Shown here piece after piece: positions 46,007 to 53,987 of a stretch of DNA of 64,000 bases. The position numbers and the translations under genes were made by a program. Source of the DNA: Nocardia sp. CY41 (lineage in GTDB: Bacteria > Actinomycetota > Actinomycetes > Mycobacteriales > Mycobacteriaceae); the NCBI RefSeq assembly GCF_009829325.1, contig NZ_VUOS01000006.1, forward strand, positions 62,001 through 126,000. Reading direction: 5' to 3'. The notes under the pieces were generated by a model. The model saw only the letters and a program-made list of their open reading frames with translations, searched no databases and was not told where the DNA came from. How positions within the stretch are numbered: position 1 is the stretch's first letter; every line of letters begins with the position of its first letter.

Positions 46007-46483
46007 ATGCTCAACACCCACACAGTCGTCGCAGGCGATACCCTGACGGCGATTGCGAAACGATTCTACGGGCAGGCTTCGCTTTTCGAGCTGATCGCCG
46101 TCGCCAGCGGGGTTCCGGATCCCGACTCGATCCAGGTCGGAACTGTCCTGATCCTTCCCGACGTGAGCCGCAAGCACACGGTGGTGCGTGGCGAAACCCT
46201 CTCCGGTCTGGCGGCGCATTTCTATCGCCCGCAGAACTCGGGCTTGTTTGCGCTGATCGCCGCGGCGAACGGCATCGACGACCCCGACGTGATTCACGTC
46301 GGCCAGGTCCTGATCATTCCCGGCATCACCTACAAGGTCGTTTCCGGCGACACCCTGTCGAAGATCGCCAAGCGCTTCTACGGTAACGCGGCGTTGTTCC
46401 CGCTGATCGCCGAAGCGAACGCGATCCCGAACCCCGACGTCATCGGCGTCGGCCAAGAACTGATCATCCCCCCGAAGAGCTAG
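46007..46483 (+). CDS. Triple-LysM protein without signal peptide
   Basis: 158 aa made of three complete LysM units (about 3-52, 54-105 and 107-156), each starting with a G-D/E-T-L motif (AGDTLTAIA, RGETLSGLA, SGDTLSKIA) and ending in an LI-I-P strand. No signal peptide, TM segment or catalytic domain. AAAGGAG lies 6 bases upstream of the ATG. The second LysM gene follows after 9 bp, so they form an operon. LysM-only cytosolic proteins occur as scaffold or baseplate parts of phage-tail-like systems and in unknown roles. Confidence 0.9.
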   Translation: MLNTHTVVAGDTLTAIAKRFYGQASLFELIAVASGVPDPDSIQVGTVLILPDVSRKHTVVRGETLSGLAAHFYRPQNSGLFALIAAANGIDDPDVIHVGQVLIIPGITYKVVSGDTLSKIAKRFYGNAALFPLIAEANAIPNPDVIGVGQELIIPPKS

Positions 46484-46492
46484 GAGCTACTC

Positions 46493-46687
46493 ATGGCAGC
46501 CGAATGGCACCGAGTCGTCGCAGGCGAGACCCTGTCGGGGATCGTCAAGAAGAAGTACGGCGATCTGAGATTCCTCCAGATGATCGCCGAACTGAACCAC
46601 ATCTCGGACCCGAACCTGATCAGAGTCGGCCAGGACATCATGCTCCCCCTGCGGTCCGTTCTCGCCGGAACAGCGGACGTCGAGTAG
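46493..46687 (+). CDS. Single-LysM mini-protein
   Basis: 64 aa: one LysM (about 5-52, AGETLSGIVKKKYGDLRFL, DPNLIRVGQDIMLP) and a short tail. TAGGAG sits upstream of the ATG. It is the second gene of the LysM operon. No export signal. A single-domain partner of a triple-LysM protein suggests assembly into a multimer, which is inference. Confidence 0.88.
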   Translation: MAAEWHRVVAGETLSGIVKKKYGDLRFLQMIAELNHISDPNLIRVGQDIMLPLRSVLAGTADVE

Positions 46688-46720
46688 TCGTCGATCGATG
46701 CAGGAGGCCGCGATCCGAAC

Positions 46721-46954
46721 CTACGGGCAACCCTCCCAGTCGCGGATGCTTCCACTTCTGGGAGGGCCGGACTCCCACCGGCGCCGGACGCGCTTACCGG
46801 TGGACAGCGCGCCGACCATTGCGTGTACGGCCAGCCGCGTCTCGGTTCGTTTCCGGATATTTCCGGCCAACAGGGCGGCGATCGTGCCGGCAATGGATGC
46901 AGTCACAGAGTAAATGGCGGCTTTTGAATACCTCTTTCTCGCAACGCCTTCCAT
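46721..46954 (-). CDS. Doubtful small protein with one hydrophobic segment
   Basis: 77 aa if real. One hydrophobic stretch (AIYSVTASIAGTIAALLAG) with basic flanks. GGGGAG lies just upstream of the ATG. The frame overlaps the LysM-operon terminator hairpin, which argues against it. Confidence 0.25.
   Translation of the reverse strand: MEGVARKRYSKAAIYSVTASIAGTIAALLAGNIRKRTETRLAVHAMVGALSTGKRVRRRWESGPPRSGSIRDWEGCP
46731..46766 (+). terminator. Hairpin after the LysM operon
   Basis: CCCTCCCAG and CTGGGAGGG form a perfect 9-bp stem with an 18-nt loop, 43 bp after the stop of the second LysM gene. Confidence 0.5.
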
Positions 46955-47249
46955 ACGCTCCCCGTGCTCTTGCCGAGCTGCGTGCAACAGCAGGAAAAGG
47001 GGCTGTCGATTTAGCTGTCGGCGTCGGTTCGTAGCCGAGGTCACGCCGTGATAGGTATCAGAGTTCGACGGGCGAAGGCGCCGCATCGGTAAGGTGTCCG
47101 CCGCTGGCGACACGCTCGATCCGGGCGATGGCCCGTCAGCGTGTGCGGGTCGGGGTAGGACATCCTCGCTGGCTCGACGCTCCTGAGATCGCCCCGGTCT
47201 TCCGCACACCGACAGTGAGGCGAGATACTCGCCTCCGAAAGGAGTCTGG

Positions 47250-47531
47250 ATGCCACCAGCACGCCCACTGGAGTTCCGTCAGCGCGTGATCGAGTTGGCC
47301 CGCAGCAGCGACAGGCCGGTCGGTCAGGTCGCGAAGGGCTTGGGGATTTCTGAGTCGTGCTTGCGGAACCGGCTCGAAGTGCCGATCGATGAGGGCGCTG
47401 AGGGCGTGACCACCGCCGAACGCAAGGATCTGGTCGAGCTGCGGCGCAAGACTCGGCAGTTCGAACTCGAGAACGAGGTGCTCCGTAAGGCGGCGGCCTA
47501 CTTCGCGCGGGAGAACGTTCTCCCAAAATAG
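47250..47531 (+). CDS. IS3-family transposase OrfA
   Basis: 93 aa: HTH_Tnp_1 domain (FRQRVIELARSSDRPVGQVA) and the leucine-zipper-like end (ELRRKTRQFELENEVLRKAA). Length is typical for OrfA. GAAAGGAG precedes the ATG. The OrfB part that should follow by frameshift is broken, so the element is dead. Confidence 0.88.
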   Translation: MPPARPLEFRQRVIELARSSDRPVGQVAKGLGISESCLRNRLEVPIDEGAEGVTTAERKDLVELRRKTRQFELENEVLRKAAAYFARENVLPK

Positions 47532-47694
47532 TGTTCGCGGTGGTCGCCTAATTGGCCGAAGCTGGCGTCCCGGTCACGGTGGCATGCCTGTGTGCTGCGG
47601 GTGTCGACCTCCGGGTACTACGAACGGAAACATCGCGGTGAGTCCGCGCGTGCCTGCGCCGATCGTGAGCTCGACAACTTGCCGGCGCTTGTCG
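47531..47694 (+). pseudogene. IS3 OrfB remnant
   Basis: Reads FAVVA, a stop, LAEAGVPVTVAC, then in another frame VSTSGYYERKHRG and ARACADRELDNL, all typical of the OrfB N-terminus. It has one nonsense codon, one frameshift, and lacks the DDE core. Confidence 0.8.
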
Positions 47695-47695
47695 G

Positions 47696-47881
47696 GATGC
47701 GGATCGGACGGCTGAGGCGATCATTCTTTACGAGCGGACCCTCGCTGACCGGGAGCGGGTCCTAGGCCCCGAGCACCCGGACACCCTGGCCTCTCGCAAC
47801 AACCTCGCCAGCGCCTACACTGCGGCGGACCGGTTGGATGAGGTGATCCCACTGTTCGAGCGGAACCTCACCGAGTCCCAG
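47696..47881 (+). pseudogene. TPR (kinesin-light-chain-like) gene fragment
   Basis: Encodes one and a half tetratricopeptide units: AEAIILYERTLADRERVLG, PEHPDTLASRNNLASAY and LDEVIPLFERNL. Such repeats end NB-ARC-type regulators in actinobacteria. Both ends are cut; the left border joins the IS3 remnant. Confidence 0.75.
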
Positions 47882-47978
47882 CTTGGGGCGTCGGTGAGTC
47901 ATCGGCGGTCGAGTTGTAGAGCGCCGCTGATAGAGGTGGGGCAGGAGGTTGGGGCTGTCCCGACGCTTCGCGTGCCGG

Positions 47979-48326
47979 CTACTTCTTGATCCTGTCCAAG
48001 GGGTATGCGGCCATAGAGCAGACGACAATCGCGTAGACCGCCAAGAGAACGAGAACCGGTAGAGGGATTCGACGTGCGGGGTCTATCGCTATGTATGCGG
48101 TGTAGATGATGGGTGGAACGCAGAGTGCACCGGAGAGGGTGGCCCAGAAGGCGACCAGGTTGTTCGCCTTCTTTCGCCGCTGAGGATCGGTGAGTGTTGT
48201 GTCCGGGATGTCGTCGCCGTAGCCTTCGCTCGGACTGGTTGCTACTCCGCGGTATCCCTTCGAGGCGATATAGGCACAGCTGATGAAGATCAGTCCGAAT
48301 ATCAAGCCGACGATGAATGCCTGCAT
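47979..48326 (-). CDS. Small three-TM membrane protein
   Basis: 115 aa. TM helices near 4-22, 57-80 and 88-108, with a polar loop (about 23-55) between the first two. GAGGGG lies upstream of the ATG. Not recognised; possibly an accessory-region membrane protein. Confidence 0.55.
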   Translation of the reverse strand: MQAFIVGLIFGLIFISCAYIASKGYRGVATSPSEGYGDDIPDTTLTDPQRRKKANNLVAFWATLSGALCVPPIIYTAYIAIDPARRIPLPVLVLLAVYAIVVCSMAAYPLDRIKK

Positions 48327-48352
48327 AACCCCTCACCCGATCCGTTCCCAGC

Positions 48353-48395
48353 GGGAGAGGTTCCACCGGTGTCAGATTCCGGTGAAACCTCTCCC
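48353..48395 (-). terminator. Terminator, 17-bp stem
   Basis: GGGAGAGGTTCCACCGG and CCGGTGAAACCTCTCCC pair with one mismatch around a 9-nt loop. It follows the native stop (48406) of the secreted-protein gene. Confidence 0.85.
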
Positions 48396-48405
48396 GGGAG
48401 GGTAC

Positions 48406-48814
48406 CTAGTCCAGCGGCGAAACGCCGATCACCACGGCGACGACCGCAGAGATCACCTTCTTCTTGACTGCCGGTGTCAGTGCCTTCCACGCCCACGCCC
48501 ACGCCGGCGCCGAAGATGCAGCTGATGACCGCGTCTTCGACGTACTTCGGGGCGTCGCCGCCGCCAGCTACATCGCGCAGGACGTCGATCGCGACGCTGG
48601 CCAGAGCCCCCTGCGCGCAGGAGATCACCGCATGGCCCCAGAAGGCGGCAACCGGGGATTCTCGCATCGGTGTGGTCGAGCTTGCGCTGATGTTGGACTG
48701 GGACGCGCTAACGGGGATCGCGCTTGCCACCGACGTGCTCGCGACCGAGGTCGCTCCCGCGACCGCTGCGAGTACGATTGAACTCGCAGCGATCAACTTG
48801 TGGAAACTGCTCAT
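48406..48814 (-). pseudogene. Secreted protein, frameshifted
   Basis: Starts at ATG 48814 (GGAAGAACCA upstream) with a Sec signal peptide (MSSFHKLIAASSIVLAAVAG, Ala-x-Ala near 33). A Cys-containing domain follows (AVISCAQGALASVAIDVLRD, VISCIFGAG). The initial frame then runs through a GTGGGC triplicate at about 48487-48503 into an implausible tail ending at 48302. Shifting by one base gives KALTPAVKKKVISAVVAVVI and a stop at 48406, just before the terminator. One extra base in the repeat, real or a sequencing error, explains this. It resembles the secreted protein at 19472. Confidence 0.7.
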
Positions 48815-48869
48815 TGGTTCTTCCTGTCTTCGGTTGTGAACTGCTGACAGCTGCAGGCGTGCGGCTCCA

Positions 48870-48899
48870 GGTGTTGGGGAGCGGCCACTCCCCAACACC
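48870..48899. terminator. Perfect 12-bp hairpin
   Basis: GGTGTTGGGGAG and CTCCCCAACACC around CGGCCA. It lies 23 bp after the stop of the doubtful minus-strand frame at 48923 and 56 bp before the secreted-protein start, so it is probably a terminator for leftward transcription. Confidence 0.65.
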
Positions 48900-48922
48900 A
48901 AGGTCTTTCTTCCTATTACGGG

Positions 48923-49153
48923 CTACCGCCGATCCAGTGGCGCAGAAGATGTTGTGAGGCGATGCGGTGCAACGCCGTCACCGATCTTGCGTAGCGCTCT
49001 CTGCCCCTCGATCGACATCTCCCATCGCCGTACCCCTCCTTCAAGATCGATTTGTTCCGTCGCTTGTATGGACGCGATCGCGCGGTGATCGGTTCCATCG
49101 ATCGAGAAGAAATTTTTCGCGCCTCGAAGCAGGCGGGTGAGAATGCTATACAC
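48923..49153 (-). CDS. Hypothetical small protein, doubtful
   Basis: 76 aa from GTG 49153. Codon use is less GC-biased than the genome, which fits the surrounding accessory DNA. No family recognised. The hairpin right after the stop is the main support. Confidence 0.3.
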   Translation of the reverse strand: MYSILTRLLRGAKNFFSIDGTDHRAIASIQATEQIDLEGGVRRWEMSIEGQRALRKIGDGVAPHRLTTSSAPLDRR

Positions 49154-49281
49154 GCTTCCGCGTCCGCAAACGATCGTTCACGAGCACTCTGCGCCGCAGC
49201 GTGTTCCGCAGGCCGAATGTGTAAAGCATCCTGTGTACGCGGCAACGTCAACCTGTCGGGGGTTACCGATACATTCCGTGC

Positions 49282-49445
49282 GTGAGAATCGGCTACGGGC
49301 GGGTCTCCACCCGCGATCAGCATCCCGAGGCCCAGCACGACGCGCTCACCGCGGCCGGGTGCGAGCAGGTCTTCCTCGACAAGGTGTCGGGCAAGCTCGC
49401 ATCCCGTCCGGAACTCGACAAGGCGCTGCTGGTGGCCAAAACAAA
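49282..49445 (+). pseudogene. Serine recombinase/resolvase N-terminal remnant
   Basis: The first 55 residues of a resolvase: [20 protein letters not shown] with the catalytic Ser in RVSTRDQ, then [19 protein letters not shown]. The rest of the catalytic domain and the DNA-binding part are missing. After a junction near 49440 the frame runs into unrelated sequence. Confidence 0.85.
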
Positions 49446-49622
49446 GATGTCTACGCCGCGCTGGCCCGCTCGCGCACCGTGTTCTTAGCGGCCACGGAGG
49501 AAGACGACCTCGAGGTTCTACAGACAGCCGATGAACACCTGCTCGCCGTGGAAAGCCTCCTCCGCTCCTTAAGCGAGCAAGCGCGTGGTAAGCCGCCGGT
49601 CCGTCGAGTCATCGCCGGATAA
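49446..49622 (+). pseudogene. Unidentified C-terminal gene fragment
   Basis: An open frame ending in [36 protein letters not shown] and PPVRRVIAG. It reads as the helical end of a real protein, but has no start of its own and joins the resolvase remnant. Family unknown. Confidence 0.35.
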
Positions 49623-49900
49623 CTCTGATCAGCGAAGAGTCCGGTTTCACGCACGAGAATGAGGCCTGGCGTGTGGGGGTGGTCGGGTCTCGAGGTGCTG
49701 CCGCGCTCTGCCTCAGCGGGAGAGCTCGCCTCTGGTCCTGGCGCGCCGACGCTGGTGTCCCTCACTTAGACGGTCCAAGTCCATAACTTGCTCTCCCGAC
49801 ACACCCGGGCTGACACACAAAGGCGAGTGACAATCGGTGCGCGCTGGGGCCCGGCGGGCGTATCCCGGAGGAGGGGCCGAGGTACGGAAAGGAGTGCGTC
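49623..49900. other. Intergenic region, no gene seen
   Basis: 278 bp between the resolvase-side debris and the small SMP-like gene. The end contains the GAAAGGAG ribosome site for ATG 49901; no other signal recognised. Confidence 0.4.
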
Positions 49901-50080
49901 ATGTCGAAGTCTGGTGGGAAGGGCCACGGCGGCGGCAAGATGACCGCCGCGGCCGCATCCCGAGTCCAGTCCGCTGCCGCGAAGAACCCGGGCAGCAGTT
50001 CGGCGACGTCCGGCTTCGCCTCGCGGGCTCAGTCGAGCGCGGCGAAGCCCAGCAGCGGTAAGAGCGGCGGGAAAAAGTAG
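49901..50080 (+). CDS. SMP/LEA-like small basic protein
   Basis: 59 aa, rich in Ser, Ala, Gly and Lys. The pattern MTAAAASRVQSAAAKN, then SGFASRAQSSAAK, recalls the seed-maturation-protein (SMP) motif of desiccation-linked proteins. Lys/Gly-rich ends (KSGGKGHGGGK and KSGGKK) suggest nucleic acid binding. GAAAGGAG lies 6 bases upstream of the ATG, and a hairpin follows the stop. A stand-alone gene. Confidence 0.65.
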   Translation: MSKSGGKGHGGGKMTAAAASRVQSAAAKNPGSSSATSGFASRAQSSAAKPSSGKSGGKK

Positions 50081-50087
50081 CTGTGGG

Positions 50088-50107
50088 CCCGCTGTCCCTA
50101 CAGCGGG
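50088..50107 (+). terminator. Hairpin after the SMP-like gene
   Basis: CCCGCTG and CAGCGGG with loop TCCCTA, eight bases after the stop. Confidence 0.65.
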
Positions 50108-50168
50108 GTGAGCAACCCGAATCAGCGCTGCCGACGGTGCTCGCGCGTACCTGCCTCCCGACCCCTCT

Positions 50169-51788
50169 TCACGGCTTGGACTTCCGCTTATAGGCGAGGA
50201 GTACGGAATCCTCAGCGGGTTTCCATGGCAGGAGGACTGCGATGGCAACCGCGAGCAACAGTGACGCCGAAACCGTCACATAGGACGCGAGGGCGAATCC
50301 CTCCATGGACGCGGATTTCATTGCGTAGATCAGATCGGCCTTCTGTTGGGCGAAGGCGGGACTGGTGGGGCGGTCGACCATTTCCAGGACGGCGATGACG
50401 GTTTCGCGAGCGAAGCTCTTCTCGTTCGGGGTCATCAGGAAGTCTGGGATGGCATCGATGCGCGGGCCGACCTTGGTCGTATACACCGACGCCACGATGG
50501 ATCCCAGCACTGCGACGCCGAGAGTGCCGCCCGCCTCGCGGGTGGTGTCGTTGACCGCAGAACCGGCTCCTGCCTCGTCGAGGGCCACCGAGGACATGAT
50601 CGACTCCGTTGCGGGGCCTTGCACGATCGCCAGCCCCAAGCCCATCAGCACCATCGAGACAAGCACAGGACCGACGTACGGTGTCTCCACCTTCACCTGC
50701 CCGGCGATGGACATCCCCACGCTCATCACCACCAGACCGGAAACGATGACGGCGGTGGTGCCGACCTTCTTGGCGATCAGCGTCGCCAGCGGGGCGCCGA
50801 CGGCGACGGACGCGGCGAACGGCAGCGAGTGCAAACCGAACTGCAGCGGCGACAGCTCCATCACTCCCTGGAAGTAGGAGGTGATCATGAACAAGAACCC
50901 GAACATGCAGAAGTAGGCGACCGCGATCGCCGCCGCGGGCAAGGAGAACCGCCGGATCCGGAACAGGTCCATGTTCAGCACGGGCGAGATGGCGCGCATC
51001 TCCCACCGGATGAACCCAACGAAGCAGACCACCGAGAAGACGAAGCCCGTCAGGCTGATCGGGGAAAGCCAGCCTTGCTGCGGGGCCTCGATGATGGTCC
51101 ACACCAAGGCGGTAACGCTCGCCAGTGACAGGGCGATGCCGACGACGTCGAGTCTGCCGACGTGCACGCCCTTCGACTCCGGGACCAGGATTCGGGCAAG
51201 GACGAGAAGGACGGTGGCCGCGGGAATGTTGACCCAGAAGACCGAGGGCCAGGAGAAGTGCTCCAGGAGCCAGCCGCCGGCGGTGGGCCCGATCGCGATG
51301 GCGAAACCGGCCATCGCCGTCCACGCCGCGATAGCGATCGCCCGTTCCCTGACGTCGGTGAAGATGTTGATGATCATCGCCAGGGTCGCTGGGAACACCG
51401 CGGCGGCGAACACCCCCATCGCGGCTCGGGCGGCGATCACCTGGCCGAGGTCGGTGGCCAAGGCGCCGGCCAGGGACATCACCGCGACGCCGGCCAGCCC
51501 GAGCATCATCACCTTGCGTCGGCCGTAGCGGTCGCCGAGGTGACCGAACGCCAGTAGCAGGCCCGCGAAGGTGAGTGTGTAGGCGTCGACCACCCATTGC
51601 AACCCGCTGAAGCTGGCGCGCAACTGCACTCCCAGCGAGGGCAACGCGACGTTGACGACAGTGTTGTCGAGCACCACGAGCAGTTCCGCGATACAGATGA
51701 CGACGAGGGCAGGCCACCGGCCCCGCGCTCCCAGGTCCGTGGTGTCCACAGTCGGTGCGGATGGTGCCGCGACAGCTGAGTGGGGCAT
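50169..51788 (-). CDS. MFS exporter, DHA2 (EmrB/QacA) family
   Basis: 539 aa, 14 TM helices. Motif D1-like LVVLDNTVVNVALP is in TM1, motif A GDRYGRRK after TM2, and motif C-like GPTAGGWLLEH in TM5. A proton-driven multidrug or antiseptic exporter. The start at 51788 has GAGGAG upstream; ATG 51809 is possible. Divergent from a TetR regulator with two operator-like sites, so efflux is drug-inducible by inference. Confidence 0.92.
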   Translation of the reverse strand: MPHSAVAAPSAPTVDTTDLGARGRWPALVVICIAELLVVLDNTVVNVALPSLGVQLRASFSGLQWVVDAYTLTFAGLLLAFGHLGDRYGRRKVMMLGLAGVAVMSLAGALATDLGQVIAARAAMGVFAAAVFPATLAMIINIFTDVRERAIAIAAWTAMAGFAIAIGPTAGGWLLEHFSWPSVFWVNIPAATVLLVLARILVPESKGVHVGRLDVVGIALSLASVTALVWTIIEAPQQGWLSPISLTGFVFSVVCFVGFIRWEMRAISPVLNMDLFRIRRFSLPAAAIAVAYFCMFGFLFMITSYFQGVMELSPLQFGLHSLPFAASVAVGAPLATLIAKKVGTTAVIVSGLVVMSVGMSIAGQVKVETPYVGPVLVSMVLMGLGLAIVQGPATESIMSSVALDEAGAGSAVNDTTREAGGTLGVAVLGSIVASVYTTKVGPRIDAIPDFLMTPNEKSFARETVIAVLEMVDRPTSPAFAQQKADLIYAMKSASMEGFALASYVTVSASLLLAVAIAVLLPWKPAEDSVLLAYKRKSKP

Positions 51789-51934
51789 AGCGAATCGACT
51801 CCTCGTCATTGCGATAGGGCCACCTCGGGAGGGGCGTTTGCAGGCCGGACTGTCTGCCGCGTCCTACCTTCGCGATACCTCGACCACTCCCGCAGGATTA
51901 CTCGTTACCGCTCGTAACAGTAAGGCCAAGGTAG

Positions 51935-51950
51935 TAGAACGAATGGTCTA
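51935..51950. promoter_or_regulatory. LmrA/YxaF-type TetR operator candidate 1
   Basis: TAGAACGAATGGTCTA, inverted arms TAGAAC/GGTCTA. Its complement TAGACCATTCGTTCTA fits the TAGACC-type sites of LmrA/YxaF regulators. Confidence 0.6.
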
Positions 51951-52008
51951 TTGCAAGCCCCGATAAGGCCTCGTACACAGGTAGTTTTGAACAGGACGTA
52001 GGTCAGAT

Positions 52009-52025
52009 AAGACACAATGGTCTAA
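52009..52025. promoter_or_regulatory. LmrA/YxaF-type TetR operator candidate 2
   Basis: AAGACACAATGGTCTAA shares AATGGTCTA with site 1 and lies 50 bp upstream of the TetR start, consistent with autoregulation. Confidence 0.55.
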
Positions 52026-52074
52026 TCTGGTGCCTCGGCAGCTCGGTGGGTCCGTGCCGAAGGTGAGGAGGGCA

Positions 52075-52647
52075 ATGGCTACGAATGCGCGGAGTCGCTT
52101 GATCGAGAGCGCGATCGAGCTGCTCCGACGTCGAGGTGTGGCAGGCACGGGGATCGCCGATCTGCTCGAACACAGCGGTACCGCCCGGCAATCGATCTAC
52201 AAGCACTTTCCTGGCGGCAAGACCGAGTTGATCGAGGAGTCGGTCCGGACCGCGGCGGCTTGGATCGAGCAGATGCTCGAGCAGATGGCCGACACGCTGT
52301 CCCCGCCGGAAATGCTGCAGGCCTTCGTCGAGTATTGGAAATGGGTGCTGGTGACCAGCGACTACCAGTCCGGATGCCCGATCGCCGCGGCAGCATACGG
52401 TGGTAGCGAAGCACCCGGTGCCCGAGAACTGTCCAGCCAGGCATTCCGGCGCTGGGAACACCACCTGGCCGGGCAAGCCATCGTCCAAGGCGTACCCACC
52501 CGTACAGCGCACAGTTTGGCGACCACGACAATTGCCGCGATCGAAGGCGCGGTCATGATGTCGATCGCAGACCGCAGCATCACACCCCTCAACCGCACAT
52601 ACGACCAGCTGCGCGAACTGCTCCGGATCCATCTCGAGGCGCCCTGA
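52075..52647 (+). CDS. TetR-family regulator (LmrA/YxaF-like)
   Basis: 190 aa. HTH (about 28-47, IADLLEHSGTARQSIYKHFP) and a C-terminal ligand domain with CPIAAAAYGG, as in LmrA/YxaF-type regulators. ATG 52075 has GAGGAGGGC upstream. Divergent from the DHA2 exporter, which it probably represses. Confidence 0.9.
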   Translation: MATNARSRLIESAIELLRRRGVAGTGIADLLEHSGTARQSIYKHFPGGKTELIEESVRTAAAWIEQMLEQMADTLSPPEMLQAFVEYWKWVLVTSDYQSGCPIAAAAYGGSEAPGARELSSQAFRRWEHHLAGQAIVQGVPTRTAHSLATTTIAAIEGAVMMSIADRSITPLNRTYDQLRELLRIHLEAP

Positions 52648-52914
52648 TCGCCACGTCCGGCCTCGGCCACAACCTGGGCAAATCGCAATCGCCATCGAGG
52701 GCGCTCGCGTGACGGGTACGGTTCTCCAAGCCGCCGGGCCAGACCTCACCATCCTCCGGTACGACAGCGTTCTACCTTCCGCTCGGATGCGTCATCGCGA
52801 GTCGACCCCGCGAACCAACCTGCCAATCAGGGAGAAGGCCCTCACCGGGGCTCTCCAGGTCTGGGCGCGAGATGCACCGACCCTCGATATGCGCACCTTC
52901 ACACTGGCTGGGCG

Positions 52915-53065
52915 GCAACACATTCGCGAAGTCGGCGGTGGGATGACGCCTCGCTACGCCTCTCCCGAGCAGTTGAGAAGAGAGACGGTGAGGCGGCGGA
53001 CCGACATCTACAGCCTCGCGGCTACTGTGCTCGAGATGTGGCTCGGTAAGGCCCCGCGGGGGTTT
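52915..53065 (+). pseudogene. Serine/threonine kinase fragment
   Basis: About 50 residues covering the activation segment and F-helix: GGMTPRYASPEQLRRE and RRTDIYSLAATVLEMWLGKA. N-lobe, catalytic loop and C-lobe end are missing. No ribosome site. A remnant, abutting an SDR remnant in opposite orientation. Confidence 0.7.
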
Positions 53066-53067
53066 GT

Positions 53068-53490
53068 TCAGCCCTGGCGCGTCGGCCGGATCGTCAGGTC
53101 CCCGATTTCGACATCCTCGGGTTGGGCGATCGCGAATGCGATCGCCCGAGCTACCGCCGTAGGGTCGATGCCGAGATCGGCCATGTTCCGCCTGACATGT
53201 TCATGCAAGGCCGGATCGTCGATGGCATGGTCGATGAACTCGGTGCGGACCAGGCCCGGGGAAATCGATGTCGTCCGCAGCACGCCGTCGGTGCTCTCCT
53301 GTCGCAAGCCTTCCAGGAGAGTGCGGACTGCGTTCTTCGTTCTGGCGTACACCGTCTGCGTGGGGACGATTTTCAGGCCGGAAACCGAGAGGACCGTGAC
53401 CAGGTGACCGCCGCCCTGGCGGCGGAATATCGGTAGCGCTGCGGCGATACCGTGCAGAATTCCCTTGACGTTCACGTCGACCACCCGCTG
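53068..53490 (-). pseudogene. Short-chain dehydrogenase, 5'-truncated
   Basis: The minus strand encodes the C-terminal two thirds of a classical SDR: VDVNVKGILHGIAAALP, catalytic Ser in LSVSG, Y-x-x-x-K in YARTKNAV and SISPGLVRTEF. The Rossmann N-terminus with the GxxxGxG motif is missing; family sequence starts at RVVDVNVKG. Confidence 0.78.
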
Positions 53491-53571
53491 CTGGCACCCC
53501 CGTAATGGCGACGACCTTGCTGCCTGCGCGGGGATGCAGACCGAAAAGGAGCTATGGGGGCGCAACCCCCC

Positions 53572-53832
53572 TCAGTGCTGGTGGGATACCGCCGAGCCGA
53601 GGGCGGTCGTGTAGGTCAGCCGCGTGCGAGTGTCGGCGATGTCGTGATCCGAGGCGCCGAGCTCGGCGAGGTAGATTGCCGCGTACTGCTCATGGGCGAC
53701 CCGGCATCGATCCAGGGCTTGTTGGGAAATGTCGTAGACGGCAACGGTTTTGCCTTTGAAGGCCGAGTGCCAGGCGATCTGCCCGCCGAGCACTCCGGCG
53801 CCGAGCACGGCGACCTTGTCGAGGTTGGACAT
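53572..53832 (-). pseudogene. 3-hydroxyacyl-CoA dehydrogenase N-terminal fragment
   Basis: 86 residues starting at ATG 53832 (AAGGGAA upstream) with the FadB-like NAD-binding start VAVLGAGVLGGQIAWHSA and VAVYDISQQALDRC. It stops after RLTYTTAL, before the catalytic part. Promoter and ribosome site may survive, giving a short useless product. Confidence 0.78.
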
Positions 53833-53987
53833 AGCGATTCCCTTCGATGTTCGTTGTGATTTCACTGCGGCGCGGACGCCGCCAGGCAAGCGCGATGTCG
53901 TGCAGCGTGCGCGACATGGACCCAGCTCGCCGTTGTCCGCGCACGCGCGGCAAGATCGGCAGGCATCGCCGCCGGGGTCGGGTGCGG

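Larger units (their letters stand above)
46688..47249. other. Intergenic region after the LysM operon
   Basis: 562 bp. It holds a terminator hairpin (46731-46766), a doubtful minus-strand frame (46721-46954) and, next to the IS3 orfA, the hairpin GAGGCGAG-ATA-CTCGCCTC at 47217-47235. Nothing else recognised. Confidence 0.45.
47250..47694 (+). mobile_element. IS3-family insertion sequence remnant
   Basis: orfA is intact, but only the first 50 or so codons of orfB remain. No terminal inverted repeats were found, and the right side is fused to a TPR gene fragment. Confidence 0.8.
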
